Part shown: piece by piece, positions 1 to 10,300 of the stretch
Position numbering within the stretch: the stretch's first letter is position 1
How the letters are laid out: every line of letters begins with the position of its first letter
Assembly (NCBI RefSeq): GCF_920987055.1
Contig: NZ_CAKLBX010000001.1
Span: 1,040,501-1,104,500, forward strand
Reading direction: 5' to 3'
Length of the DNA stretch: 64,000 bases
Origin: Novosphingobium sp. CECT 9465
GTDB taxonomy: Bacteria; Pseudomonadota; Alphaproteobacteria; Sphingomonadales; Sphingomonadaceae
Made by a program: the position numbers and the translations under genes
The notes under the pieces: model-generated
Told to the model about the DNA's origin: nothing
Seen by the model: the letters and a program-made list of their open reading frames with translations, nothing else
Database searches by the model: none

Positions 1-24
1 GATGAATTCTGATCCGCCGGTTTG

Positions 25-59
25 GGAGGAAGTCCGTCAGGGCTTCCTCCTTTCTTTTT
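25..59 (+). terminator. Rho-independent terminator
   Basis: GGAGGAAG (25-32) and CTTCCTCC (43-50) form a perfect 8-bp stem with a 10-nt loop, followed by a T-rich run (TTTCTTTTT, 51-59). The T tract lies on the plus-strand side, so it most likely ends a gene lying left of the window. Confidence 0.8.
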
Positions 60-114
60 GCTCGCAGACCGTTTCGGCATCACTCAGCCGGGACGGGAAG
101 GCGGGTCGCAAGCG

Positions 115-354
115 TCAGTCGGGCGTATCGGGACGGTCGAGATCGGTGAGCCGCTCTGGCATATCCAGGACCTTCAACGCCGCGGCCTCGATTGCCTCTG
201 CCTGCGTCGGGAAAGCCTCGGAAGAACTGATCGATACCCCGTTCGGGTAAGTGACTGTCGCCTGGAAGCCGTTGCCCTTCGGTGTCGCACTCAATGTGAC
301 CTGGCCCATGCCGCGCTTCCTTGCTGCCCTGAATAATGCCCCCATCATAGGCAT
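115..354 (-). CDS. Small hypothetical protein (79 aa)
   Basis: The protein has alternating hydrophobic and polar residues in the first half (QVTLSATPKGNGFQATVTYP) and then an alanine-rich helix, suggesting a small beta-sheet plus helix fold. No catalytic motif is visible and I do not recognise the family. Several in-frame ATGs lie at the start (354, 348, 345), so the exact start is uncertain. It is convergent with whatever is ended by the terminator at 25-59 and divergent from the transfer genes. Its reading frame is more protein-like than the overlapping frames, which are rich in Arg, Ser and Pro. Confidence 0.5.
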   Translation of the reverse strand: MPMMGALFRAARKRGMGQVTLSATPKGNGFQATVTYPNGVSISSSEAFPTQAEAIEAAALKVLDMPERLTDLDRPDTPD

Positions 355-735
355 CGATCTCGTCTGTGCCTATCGCGATCCGAGGGGCGGCAAACCTACC
401 CAGCGTCCCAGAGATAGGGGTTTGCAAACCGCATCATCCGTTACAGGCTCAATAGCCGGTTCCTGTCCTCGCAGTTGGGGACGGTTGAGCACACCCTACG
501 CGACTTCTCGCATTGGACAAAAGCCCGGATTTGCTGAGCCGTTGGCGCTTCTTTGAGGCTTTGACGTAGTCAAATCATATTGATTTAAAGTCGAATTTTG
601 CAAATCACTTCGATTGCAGCTGGCGAAAAATCCGACAGCGCCTGCGTATTTATGTTCTTTACTTGTTCTCATCGATGATTTAGAAAGAGGCCACTTTCGC
701 AGTGCGTGCCAGGCTCCCGGTCAGGGAGTCATTCA
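355..735. promoter_or_regulatory. Intergenic region upstream of transfer genes; possible oriT/operator
   Basis: No convincing gene is present. The right half (about 555-690) is more AT-rich than its surroundings and holds a perfect inverted repeat TTTGAC-GTA-GTCAAA at 560-574. A regulated promoter or an origin of transfer is expected next to relaxase genes and this is the natural place to look, but no nic sequence was recognised. A purine-rich ribosome binding site (CAGGGAG) sits just before the ATG at 736. Confidence 0.35.
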
Positions 736-1068
736 ATGTCACGACCAATATCGCTTCAGGTCTACGTAAGCCCTGAGCTCGCTGCGCGGGTGCGGGTTGC
801 CGCTTCGACAAACGGTCTGCGCGTCAGCGAATGGTTGCGCGGCGTCGTGCTGCGCGCCTGTGCTGACGAGGTGGGTGTCACCAGCGATCGCAACATCCTG
901 ATCAGGCTCTATCGCCAGTCGCTTTTCTCCATGGTGGGCGTCGATGCCCTGCTTGCAGGCCATGCCGATCACGCATTGCGCGAGCGTGTGCACACGGCAT
1001 TCACCGCACGCTGCCGGGCTGCAGGCGTTGCTGAAACCGCTGACGAGGGAAGCGATCATGAAGCGTAA
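736..1068 (+). CDS. Ribbon-helix-helix mobilization accessory protein
   Basis: The N-terminus (SLQVYVSPELAARVRVAAS followed by NGLRVSEWLRGVVLRA) has the strand-helix-helix pattern of ribbon-helix-helix DNA-binding proteins such as the accessory proteins that bind oriT. The ATG at 736 is chosen over an upstream ATG at 706 because it starts directly before the RHH strand and has a good ribosome binding site. The gene overlaps the coupling-protein gene by 11 bp, so the two are translationally linked. Inferred role: binds DNA at or near the transfer origin and helps load the relaxase, and may autoregulate the operon. The C-terminal half (about 60 residues) is helical with no known motif. Confidence 0.65.
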   Translation: MSRPISLQVYVSPELAARVRVAASTNGLRVSEWLRGVVLRACADEVGVTSDRNILIRLYRQSLFSMVGVDALLAGHADHALRERVHTAFTARCRAAGVAETADEGSDHEA

Positions 1069-3403
1069 TCTCGGCAATTTCACGCGCGGGAGCCAGCTGA
1101 TCGAGCACTTCAGCTTCATGTTTGCAGCAGGGCTCAAGGCCCCGCTGATCGTGGGGCTCGTCGTTATGGCCTGGACCACATGGGACGTGCTCTCGAGGGG
1201 GCTGTCGGACCACGAGGTCTACTTGTGCTGGATGCGCGTTTACCTGGCCGGTTATCGCTTCATGGAGTTCGATCCGGCAAAGGACGTGGTTCTCAGGTTG
1301 TCGTGGGGCGGTAGCATGACATTGCCGATCGCAATGCTCGACAACTTCCCGCCAATCGTGCGGGCATGGAGCCATATGACCGGTCTGGCAGTGCATGCGC
1401 TGATGGTATCCGGCCTGCTGCTCGTGCCCCTTTTCGTACTCTGGTACTGGCTCGCGTCCCTGTACGGAAAGGTCGCCAAGCAAAGGAAGCATGAGCGCGG
1501 GTCGAAGATCGCAACCATGCGCGAGCTTGTCCGGCAAGTACGAGACTTCAACCGGCAGGAACAGCGCAAGGAATGGCGCGCTGCGCTCGGCTGGCGATGG
1601 ATATTCTGCAGCCGTACCGAGCTGGCAAAAGCATTCCCCTACAAGCCATCGTCAATCGCCGGCATTCCCTATCCCTGGCGGCTCGAGCAGAGCCACGCGA
1701 TGCTGATCGGTACCACCGGCATGGGCAAGACCGTTGCGCTTTCGGACATGGTCGCACAGGCCCGGGCGCGTCGGCAGAGGGCAGTGATCTTCGACCTGAC
1801 CGGGCACTTCATCGAGCACTTCTACGACCCAAAAAGCGATGTCATCCTGAACCCGCTCGATGCACGTTGCCCTCAGTGGAGCGTATTCGACGAATGCCGG
1901 GACGAGGCCGAATTCACGGCAGCGGCAGAAGCGCTGGTGCCCCACGACGGCGGCGGTTCGGAGCAGTTCTGGGTGCTCGCCGCACGCCTGCTGTTTGTCG
2001 AAATGTGCCTCAAGCTGCGCGCACGCGGCGCTGCCAGCAATGAGGCGCTCTCACGCCAGTTGATGACGGCCGACTTGTCCGAAGTGCACAATCTGATGCG
2101 CGGAACGATCGCCGATCCGCTGACGGCACCCGAGGCTGCGCGCATGGCAGAGTCGATCCGCGCGGTGTTCAACGCGAATGCCAAGGCGCTGAAACTTCTG
2201 CCGCGCGAGGGCCCACGCTTTTCGGTTCGAAAATGGATCGAGGAGGACACAGGGGATGGCGGAATTGTCTTCATCTCGGCACGCTATGTCGACCTCAGCG
2301 TCTGTTCGCAGCTCCTCACGGTCTGGCTCGATACGGCGATGAATTCGCTGATGACACTCGAGCGGACAAGGGACGTGCGGATCTGGTTCTTCCTTGATGA
2401 ACTGGGGGCATTGCATCGCCTGCCGGCTCTAGAAAAAGGCCTCCAGACTGCACGCAATTTCGGAGGCGCGATCGTCACCGGCATCCATGCCTATGCCAAG
2501 CTCAAGGAGGTCTACGGCGAGAATATCGCGATGACGCTGTCCTCGCTGGCCCGGACCAAGCTGATCCTGGGCACCGCCGATCCCGACACCTCGAAGTGGT
2601 GCGCGACGTTCATCGGCGAGCACGAAGTCTACGATATGGAGGAGGGCTACACCTATGGCTTCAACAATGCCCGCGATGCGGTCAGCCTGAGTGCGCGCAA
2701 GAGTACCGAGATGCTGGTCATGCCGAGTGAGCTCGGTGACTTGCGGCGGCTGACAGGCTACCTCAAGTTTCCTGATGGCTTCCCCGCAGGGGCCATCGTC
2801 TTAAAGCCCGTAGACCGCAGGAAGTGCGCCCAGGGCTTCATCCGTAGACCCCTCGATAGCCAGCCAACTGGCAAAGAGGATGCGGACGGATCGGCAGGCC
2901 AACAGGACGGTTCGGACCGCGTGCAGGGTGGCGACAATCGCCCTTCGGCCAATGATGATGGTGCCGGGCGGCGGGTTACGCCCAAACAAGGTGAGCTTGC
3001 CCTCGGAAGCCCAGTTGAAGGCCAGCGAGAACCGAAAACGGACCAGCCGGGACTGGTGGCCACAGACCTCACGGCTGCTTCTGGCGATCCACCGCAAACC
3101 GGGCCGAAGTCACCTATCGGCCGCGATAGTGTCGCTTCGACCCGACCTGAAAGCACCGGTGCGGGTGCAACTGATCAGGACGCGAGCCGAGGCGTACATG
3201 TCGGTCGTAGCGGCCGAACATCCGGGCAGGGTGAGGGTGCTGAGCCGGATCGCATAGGCGAAGGTGCCTCAGATCAGGTGGCGCCACAAAGCCGATCGAG
3301 CGCGTCACTGCCACTCGCCGATCCTCGACGCGTGGCCCTTGAAGGCGTGCCCGAAATCGAGCCCGATGCGCGCGATCTCGGCCAGTTCGACATCGAGATC
3401 TGA
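1058..3403 (+). CDS. Type IV coupling protein (TraD/TraG-like DNA-transport ATPase)
   Basis: About 781 residues from ATG 1058, chosen because it overlaps the upstream RHH gene and begins just before the membrane region. Two hydrophobic segments lie in the first 150 residues (APLIVGLVVMAWTTW and LMVSGLLLVPLFVLWYWL). A Walker A motif GTTGMGKT follows near residue 220, and a Walker B stretch IWFFLDELGALH near residue 450. This is the layout of inner-membrane coupling ATPases that pass the relaxase-DNA complex to a type IV secretion channel. The last 180 residues are polar and low-complexity (Gly, Ser, Pro, Asp), as in other TraD tails. The relaxase gene follows at once. No type IV secretion channel genes are in the window. 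Confidence 0.9.
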   Translation: MKRNLGNFTRGSQLIEHFSFMFAAGLKAPLIVGLVVMAWTTWDVLSRGLSDHEVYLCWMRVYLAGYRFMEFDPAKDVVLRLSWGGSMTLPIAMLDNFPPIVRAWSHMTGLAVHALMVSGLLLVPLFVLWYWLASLYGKVAKQRKHERGSKIATMRELVRQVRDFNRQEQRKEWRAALGWRWIFCSRTELAKAFPYKPSSIAGIPYPWRLEQSHAMLIGTTGMGKTVALSDMVAQARARRQRAVIFDLTGHFIEHFYDPKSDVILNPLDARCPQWSVFDECRDEAEFTAAAEALVPHDGGGSEQFWVLAARLLFVEMCLKLRARGAASNEALSRQLMTADLSEVHNLMRGTIADPLTAPEAARMAESIRAVFNANAKALKLLPREGPRFSVRKWIEEDTGDGGIVFISARYVDLSVCSQLLTVWLDTAMNSLMTLERTRDVRIWFFLDELGALHRLPALEKGLQTARNFGGAIVTGIHAYAKLKEVYGENIAMTLSSLARTKLILGTADPDTSKWCATFIGEHEVYDMEEGYTYGFNNARDAVSLSARKSTEMLVMPSELGDLRRLTGYLKFPDGFPAGAIVLKPVDRRKCAQGFIRRPLDSQPTGKEDADGSAGQQDGSDRVQGGDNRPSANDDGAGRRVTPKQGELALGSPVEGQREPKTDQPGLVATDLTAASGDPPQTGPKSPIGRDSVASTRPESTGAGATDQDASRGVHVGRSGRTSGQGEGAEPDRIGEGASDQVAPQSRSSASLPLADPRRVALEGVPEIEPDARDLGQFDIEI

Positions 3404-3437
3404 GACACGGGAAGCTCGTCAGAAGGACCATACGGCC

Positions 3438-6362
3438 ATGCTCTCTGTCGCCAATGTTCGCACCGCTGGAGGCGCTGCAAGGTACTTTGCCGCGGACAAT
3501 TATTATTCGCGAGCAGACGCAGATCGGTCGGGCGAGTGGTTTGGCGCAGGCGCCGAAAAACTCGGATTGTCAGGGCAAGTCGAGGTCGATGCCTTCGAGG
3601 CGGTGCTTAAGGGATTTCTGCCGGATGGCACCCGGCTCGGCACCGACAAGCGTCCTCACCGCGCCGGCACGGACCTCACGTTCTCGATGCCCAAATCCTG
3701 GTCGCTCCTGGCTCTTGTCGGGGGCGACCGGCGTATCCTTGATGCCTATGCTGGGGCCGTGCGCGAAACGCTGGGCTGGGCCGAACGCAACCTTGCCGAG
3801 ACCCGTATCGAAGTGCGTGGCAAGGACCGCGTCGTTGCGACCGGCAATCTCGTTGCTGCGCTCTTTGTCCATGATACGAACCGCAATCAGGAGCCCAATG
3901 CCCACATTCACGCCGTGATCGCCAACGCAACGCAAGGGCCAGACGGCAAATGGCGTTCGCTGCGCAACGACAAGCTGTGGGAGCACAACACACTGCTCAA
4001 TGCCATGGTCATGGCGCGCTTTCGCCTGTCGGTCGAGCAGCTGGGCTACGAAGTAGGCGAGCGTGGCAAGCATGGCAGTTTTGAAGCCGCAGGCGTTCCC
4101 AAATCAGTCCGCGATGCATTCAGTTCGCGGCGGGCAGAGGTTCTGAATGCCGTGGCCCATATGGCTAGCCAGGGACCTGCTGCCCGCGACGCGGCCACGC
4201 TGATGACCCGCGCGAAGAAGGCCGAAATCGAGGACCGCGCTGCTCTTGTCGACGCCTGGCGGACGAAAGTTGCCGAAATCAGATTTGATCCGGCACAGGT
4301 TATCGCCTGCGCCAATTCAAGGGCCGCGTCAGGCTTCGGGGAGGTCGGTCGTGCGGCCGCCGCCGTCCAGAATATCGCGACACGGGCGAAAGACCTCGCA
4401 TTGGCTCTTGCGGCAAAGTTCGGACGCAATGCCGGCGACCCTCTGATGCCGTCCCGCATGGCAGGGCGAGACGCGCAGGAGATTGCGGCGATCCACGCGG
4501 TCGCCTCGGCGGTGCGCCATCTGTCGGAGCGGGAAGCGGCCTTCTCGAAGGCCAGTATCATTCGCGCTGCATTGGGCTTCGGGCTCCCTGCCGCCACGCC
4601 GGCGATTGAAAGGCGGATCGACCAGCTCGTCCGTCAGGGTCAGCTTGTGCGCGGGCGAGGGGCGAACCGCGCAATGCTGACGACGCCCCACGCAGTGGAC
4701 GCCGAGACGCGGATCATTGCGGCCGTGGAAGACGGGCGCGGTCATGGCGAGCCAATCGTTCATGCAAGCGAGGCAGGAGCACGGGCCCAGGCACTGTCGC
4801 AATTGCGCTACGGGATGACATTGAACAGGGGCCAGGAAACGGCGGCCCGACTGTTGTTGGGTTCTGCCAACCGGATTGTCGCGATCCAGGGTGTTGCCGG
4901 GGCAGGCAAGAGCACTGTCCTGAAGCCCGTGGCTGAAATCCTGCGAGAGGAGGGCAGGGCGGTTCTGGGCCTTGCGGTACAGAACACGCTCGTTCGCATG
5001 CTCGAGCGCGAGACAGGCATACCGAGCATGACGGTCGCGCGTTTCCTCGGACGATACCGCGACCTTCTGGACAATCCGGAGTCGGCGCGCCTTCAAGCAG
5101 CCCGAGCCGAAATGCGCGGGTCCGTCGTCCTGCTGGACGAAGCCTCGATGGTGGGCAACGCCGACAATGAGAAGCTGGTGCGGCTTGCCAATGTTCTCGA
5201 AGTCGCGCGCTTTGCCAGTATTGGCGACCGTAAGCAGCTGGGTGCCGTCGATGCCGGCAAGCCCTTCGACGTCATGCAGCGCTCCGGGATCGAGACTGCC
5301 GTCATGGACACCAACTTGCGCGCCCGCGACGCGAGGCTTCGCGATGCGCAGGCTGCCGCGCAGGAGGGAGACATCTCGGGGTCTCTGGAAAAGCTTGGCA
5401 TGGATGTGCTCGAGGTGCGCGAAGGCGCTGCCTTACGGGCCGCAGCGGCTTGGCTCGCACTATCGCCTGACGATCGTGAGCGCACCGCGATCTATGCCTC
5501 CGGTCGCGCTCTGCGCAGTGAGATCAATAGTGCCGTGCAGACGGGGCTTCGAGCGAATGGGGAGCTGGGTCGCGAGGCAATTGCGCTCGATGTCTTGTCG
5601 CGCGTCAATGTCAGCCACGAGGAACTGCGTTATGCGGGGAGCTATCGTCCCGGCATGATCCTCAATGTCGATCGAACCATCCGTTCGCAGAAGATCGGCA
5701 GGGGCACCTGGTCGGTCGGGGATATTGACCTGAAAACCGGTCGCATCGCGCTTGCCAACGAACAAGGCGCGATCGCATCGTTTCGCCCCGACAAGTTGCG
5801 GCCCTCGCGCGAAAATGCTGTCATGCGCGTATTTGAGGCCAAGTCGCTCGAACTGAGGGCCGGTGATCGTATCCGCTGGACCGATACCGATCATAAGCGT
5901 GGCCTTGTGAATGCAGATCAGGCACGCATTACCGAGATACGCGATGGGAAAGTCTGTCTAATCACTTCTACCGGCATTACACACGAACTGGCGCAAGCCG
6001 ATCCAATGCTCCGCCGACTGGACCTTGCTTACGCCCTCAACGCCCATATGGCGCAGGGTCTCACGTCCGATCGCGGAATTGCCGTCATGGACAGCCGCGA
6101 GCGCAACCTCTCCAACCAGCAGACGTTCCTCGTGACGATCACGCGGCTGCGGGACGGACTTACATTGTTCGTCAACAACGCATCACGACTCGAGGCCGCA
6201 GTCGAGCGTAACCCTGGAACCAAGCAATCCGCGATCGAGACGATCGGAGCGCTTCGGGAGCCGGCAGCAGCCGGATCAAGCAAGGGCGATGAAGTCGTGA
6301 GCGAAAGGAAAGAACCAGAGCGCGAACGCGCGATCGTGAAGCCCTGGGAGATCGGAATTTGA
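3438..6362 (+). CDS. MobF-family relaxase/helicase (TraA/TraI-like)
   Basis: About 974 residues from ATG 3438, 34 bp after the coupling-protein stop. The start is chosen because MLSVANVRTAGGAARYF is the typical MobF beginning. Tyrosines Y22 and Y23 in DNYY are the likely nicking residues. The metal-binding HxH is NAHIHA with H156 and H158. A TraA/RecD-like helicase follows, with Walker A GVAGAGKST near residues 488-496 and Walker B VVLLDEASMVG near 570. A late motif TSDRGIAVMDS also fits this helicase class. Family role: it nicks oriT, stays covalently attached to the 5' end and unwinds the strand for transfer. The relaxase and helicase motifs look intact. The stop codon abuts the convergent repressor gene with no gap. 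Confidence 0.92.
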   Translation: MLSVANVRTAGGAARYFAADNYYSRADADRSGEWFGAGAEKLGLSGQVEVDAFEAVLKGFLPDGTRLGTDKRPHRAGTDLTFSMPKSWSLLALVGGDRRILDAYAGAVRETLGWAERNLAETRIEVRGKDRVVATGNLVAALFVHDTNRNQEPNAHIHAVIANATQGPDGKWRSLRNDKLWEHNTLLNAMVMARFRLSVEQLGYEVGERGKHGSFEAAGVPKSVRDAFSSRRAEVLNAVAHMASQGPAARDAATLMTRAKKAEIEDRAALVDAWRTKVAEIRFDPAQVIACANSRAASGFGEVGRAAAAVQNIATRAKDLALALAAKFGRNAGDPLMPSRMAGRDAQEIAAIHAVASAVRHLSEREAAFSKASIIRAALGFGLPAATPAIERRIDQLVRQGQLVRGRGANRAMLTTPHAVDAETRIIAAVEDGRGHGEPIVHASEAGARAQALSQLRYGMTLNRGQETAARLLLGSANRIVAIQGVAGAGKSTVLKPVAEILREEGRAVLGLAVQNTLVRMLERETGIPSMTVARFLGRYRDLLDNPESARLQAARAEMRGSVVLLDEASMVGNADNEKLVRLANVLEVARFASIGDRKQLGAVDAGKPFDVMQRSGIETAVMDTNLRARDARLRDAQAAAQEGDISGSLEKLGMDVLEVREGAALRAAAAWLALSPDDRERTAIYASGRALRSEINSAVQTGLRANGELGREAIALDVLSRVNVSHEELRYAGSYRPGMILNVDRTIRSQKIGRGTWSVGDIDLKTGRIALANEQGAIASFRPDKLRPSRENAVMRVFEAKSLELRAGDRIRWTDTDHKRGLVNADQARITEIRDGKVCLITSTGITHELAQADPMLRRLDLAYALNAHMAQGLTSDRGIAVMDSRERNLSNQQTFLVTITRLRDGLTLFVNNASRLEAAVERNPGTKQSAIETIGALREPAAAGSSKGDEVVSERKEPERERAIVKPWEIGI

Positions 6363-7022
6363 TTACAGCGGTCGGCCAAACCACAGCACGCGGCCGACAA
6401 TGTTGACGGCGCGACGGTGAAGCCCCGACCAGGTGGGATAGGCGTCGTTGTCGCTGATGACCGAAATCTTACTGCCCTGCGGTTCGATCGCGATCCGTTT
6501 GACATTGAGTGCGCCGTCCATGCGCAGAACGTAGATGCCGTCGCGCAGGCGACCCAGTCCATCCGCACTGTCGACAAGGACGTCGTCTCCATCATGCAGC
6601 GTAGGCTCCATCGAGTCCCCGCGCACGCAGATTATCGAGAGGTAGCTTGATCTCGATGGGGTCAGGCGCCGAAGCCATTGCTTTGGAAAGCCAAACTGCG
6701 TTGTCTGACCCTCGCTATCGGCGATTGCGCCATGACCCGCAGACGCTGCGACGTCGAGCACCGGAATAGGTATGAGGTCATGCAGGTCCGCAGGGCTTGG
6801 CGGCGTTGCTCCCAGTTCGGCAGGCGCAACGCCAAAGAATGTCGCCAGCGTTTCGCAATCGCGATCCTCAAGACGACGCGGACTGCCTCTGCGTATATAC
6901 TGCTGGATGTATGCCGGATTGCGGCCGATCAGGCGTGATAGCGCCGAATAGTTGCAACCACGCTCGCCGATCAGTTGTTCAAGCCTGGCACGCGCCTCGT
7001 CCATCTCACCATTCCCGGACAA
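6363..7022 (-). CDS. S24 family LexA-like repressor with N-terminal HTH
   Basis: 219 residues. The N-terminal part (NYSALSRLIGRNPAYIQQYIRRGSP) is a helix-turn-helix. The C-terminal part is an S24 autoprotease domain with nucleophile Ser in RGDSMEP (S137) and general base Lys in ALNVKRI (K175). An Ala-Gly pair (A95-G96, ASAGHG) is a plausible self-cleavage site. Such proteins repress mobile-element genes and are inactivated by RecA during DNA damage, so this one may couple transfer to the SOS response (inference). An alternative start is the Met at 7004. A perfect palindrome immediately upstream (7023-7037) is a likely autoregulatory operator. Confidence 0.85.
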   Translation of the reverse strand: MSGNGEMDEARARLEQLIGERGCNYSALSRLIGRNPAYIQQYIRRGSPRRLEDRDCETLATFFGVAPAELGATPPSPADLHDLIPIPVLDVAASAGHGAIADSEGQTTQFGFPKQWLRRLTPSRSSYLSIICVRGDSMEPTLHDGDDVLVDSADGLGRLRDGIYVLRMDGALNVKRIAIEPQGSKISVISDNDAYPTWSGLHRRAVNIVGRVLWFGRPL

Positions 7023-7037
7023 CCAGGATATTCCTGG
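7023..7037. promoter_or_regulatory. Palindromic operator candidate for the S24 repressor
   Basis: CCAGGA-TAT-TCCTGG is a 6-3-6 inverted repeat with perfect arms. It abuts the repressor start codon on the minus strand and lies 18 bp before the ribosome binding site of a small plus-strand ORF. Position and symmetry suggest a repressor-binding site controlling both directions. Confidence 0.55.
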
Positions 7038-7068
7038 AACTGAGCATGCAACCTAAGGAGAACGAACA

Positions 7069-7155
7069 ATGAACGCAATGCAGTTTGTCTTTCGAGCTAT
7101 CGATCAAACGACATGCCGCATCAGCTGCGTCGCTCAGTTTGGCGGCAGTCATTGA
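7069..7155 (+). CDS. Possible 28-aa leader or small protein
   Basis: ATG 7069 follows a strong AAGGAG ribosome binding site (7055-7060) at ideal spacing, and the frame runs 28 codons to TGA. It is divergent from the S24 repressor and next to the palindrome. The peptide (MNAMQFVFRAIDQTTCRISC...) has two Cys and no recognised family. It could be a real small protein, or the remaining 5' end of a gene whose body was lost, since nothing coherent follows before 7340. Confidence 0.4.
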   Translation: MNAMQFVFRAIDQTTCRISCVAQFGGSH

Positions 7156-7339
7156 CCGGGATTGGGGACACTCCGGTTAGTCCGCTTTGGATCGCTGGCC
7201 CGACAAAACCGCCATACATTCATCGCCGCAATCTACAGTCTGGGACGGCCAAGGTTGGAGATGGACAGTCCGGCACGTCCGCTTGATCGCGGCAACCAAA
7301 GGCTATCCCAGCTCTCGACCCGTATCGCGTCTGACATCG
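7156..7339. other. Non-coding gap, nothing recognised
   Basis: A plus-strand frame from 7187 (DRWPDKTAIHSSPQS, WDGQGWRWTVR) looks faintly protein-like but is short, has no convincing start and runs into the NACHT gene. It may be a remnant; no function is assigned. Confidence 0.3.
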
Positions 7340-10300
7340 TTAGCGCCGAAGCCTAGCCGCCCGTTCGCTGACTTGCCTATTCGAATCCAAATGTAGCCGA
7401 TCGGCATGCGCGGTGATCGCCTCGGCGGAAAGGTAGTGGTCATTGAGGATGGCCATTGCATTGAACCGCAGGCGATCAGAGGGCGAGCGAAGCATTTGCT
7501 CGATCCGATCGATTTGCTCACCGCTCAGGTCTGGCTTATCCCGCAGTACCTCGCCCAGTTCATGCGGTGAGAGCTTCGCGCTTTCGATCTCGGCGAGAAA
7601 TCCGTCAAAGGCTTCGGACGAGGCTATTATCACTTTTCGGAACTGTGCCTTTCCCACGTCCTTGACGTCAGAGCGACTGTCGCTGCGCGAAAGCGTGAGA
7701 ACTTTGTCTTCTTCTCCGAGCAGGATAAGCGCGCGAGCCAGCGTGGCGCGAGGACTTCGCGGGATTGCGCCGCTGCCCGTCGGATAAGGTTTTTCGTGCG
7801 CTAGCCAATGCTGCCAGCTACGGTCGATGATATTCGTCGCACCCATCGCAGTAAAAGAGTCAGGGTCACGCTCGGCCAGATGCTCGACCAAGTCCGCCGC
7901 AGCGCATGCGCTCTCGACTTCGACCGCAAACAAGCCGGTTTCCAGCACGCTCATCAATTCGCGCGTGAGCAGCGCACGCCACTTAATCAGCCCATTGAAC
8001 AGGTACTGGGAACCGCGCCGAAGCGGACGAGCCAATTGAGACATCGTCAATGTTATACGGGACTGGGGGCGCAATTCGCCGGCTATGCCAGCGCCCGCCG
8101 CGAGCGCGAAGCCTTCTCCTTCGCGATACAGGCGCTCGACGCAGGCTTCCAAACTGGGCTCGTCCAGGCAGTGTTCGAGCAGGTTCGCCGCCATCCACAC
8201 GATCCACTGAGACGGATGGTGAACGGCGGCCTCGATCTTGATCATATCGACTTCTTGATTGCGCGCAATTTGCCATGCGGGCGTGGGGGGATCGACATTT
8301 TCAAGCAGGTGCAGCAGGCGGTAGGGCCATCGCTGGCTCACCGGCTTTTGGTATGACGCTCGGAGAATGTACTTGGCTCGGGCAGCCTCGCTACGCAGGA
8401 AGACCGGATCTATCCCGCTGATGGCGGCAAAAACCTGAAGCACATGCGTAGCGGGCGCAGGATCGAATAGCCTTGACCACGCCCACACGTCGGAAGCGGG
8501 CACTTCCGACATATTGCTCATCTGCACGAAGGCGCTGAGATTGAGCAGGCGCGTGAAATCATCGAATTCGGCCTCTTCGACCTCATCGCCCGCGAGAGCG
8601 TCGAGCACGAACTGGTCGCCGCGCAGTTGGGCCTTGTCCCAATCATCGCCTAGATCGAAACCCATGAAAGTATTGCGCTCGTGCTCGATGCTGACGTTCC
8701 AGCCTTCCCGCCCGATCAGTTCACGAGCGCGCTTGGCGAAGTCGTAATTGTGCCGAGCAATCAGGTTGAAGATCTTGCTGATTACCGCTTCGGCGTCGGA
8801 TCGTTCGCAACGTGCCACAATGGCCAACGCGGCGGCTATCGCCAGTTCAGACGTGAGGTCGCCGGCCTCCCCACCGCGCAGGACCATGCCTCCACCCAGA
8901 CTGGTTTCCATACCTATGCAGCCGGCAGAGATCGCGGGCTCGATCGCATCAATCAAATCGTCGACATCGTAAAACTTTGGGCCAGCGGCGACGAGACAAT
9001 TCCAAGCAACGAGCCTTGCCCAAACTGGCGGCGCATGGCGGATCCCCGCTGCCTGCGGGGCGACATCCTCGGGAAAGTGCCTCGCGATGACGATCAACGA
9101 TTTGCCAAGGCGAGACGCCTTGGGCTCGCGGTTGTCGCCGATCAGGTCGAACACTGATGCCAGTAACCGCTCGCGCGTATGTGCTGAAATTCGATCGGGC
9201 ACTTCCGCGAGTAGGCGGGCGCCATATGCCAATTTTTCCGCGAGGTCCGGGCTGCTCTTAGGGAGTCCGGCGATCTGCGCCGCGATCTCCTCTGCGGGAC
9301 CGCGCAGCCCAGCGAAGCGTAGAACCTCGTTCCAAGCGCTGTCCGACATGCATTGCTGCAGCGCTTGTTGTTGGCTTAGTCCTTGCAACCAGCAAAGATG
9401 GCGCGCGGCTGCGAACTCGCCGAGGCTCTTGTGAATGAAGCCGTAGACGCGGATCGTGCCGGCCCCGACCCGCTCGATCAGGCCAGTGTCTTCCCAATAA
9501 GCTATGGCCGCTTGTACGATGCTGATCGCCCTTAGGAAGGGATCGCCCGTTTCGGCGGCGAGATCCGTGGCGCAGAGACGTTCCACTTCAGGACACGGCA
9601 GGAGGGGCTGGCCCGTCAGGTGCCAAGCTAGGATATCGAGCGAGCGATTGAGCACCGCTTCAGGGGCAGGTTTGGAGACCGAGCGGCGCGGAATGTCGTC
9701 GACGAGTGCGAAGATTTGCTCAAACAATGTCTCGCGAGTGGTCCCTAGCGTTTGACCGCTCGCCAGCACAGCGGCCGCCATGCCTAGCAGGAGCGGTGTG
9801 CGCCCGACGATCTCGCAGATTTCTTTATTTTTCAACTGCTCTGCGACGAGCTTGGACCACTTGGCCTCCTCACGGCCGTCGGATAACGCCGCCAGCAACG
9901 ATGCAACATGTCGGGGCGCTTCCGACGGTTCGAGCGGCACAAGATCATAGTGGCGCCATTCGGAAAAGTGCCCGGCGCGGTATCCCACCGGGCGGGTCGT
10001 GACGAGGATCCTGCTGTCGGGATAGCCCTTTGCGAACCGCTCGACCCCATCGGCGACCTCGTGCTGCAGGTCGCCGCATTCGTCGAGGCCATCGCCGAGG
10101 AGCAGCCAATTCGACCAGCCCGCTCGTCGTACTTCTTCGACAGATAAGCCGCTGCCGTCCAAACCGTGGCGGAACACGGCCTCTTCGAAAGTCATACCCG
10201 CACGCATGCTCGCCGCGACCGTCGCAAGGCGAACCCGGAGGACCGGAACCCCGTCCTCGCTGTAGCGCCGCACGATCCGCTTAAGCATCGTAGATTTGCC

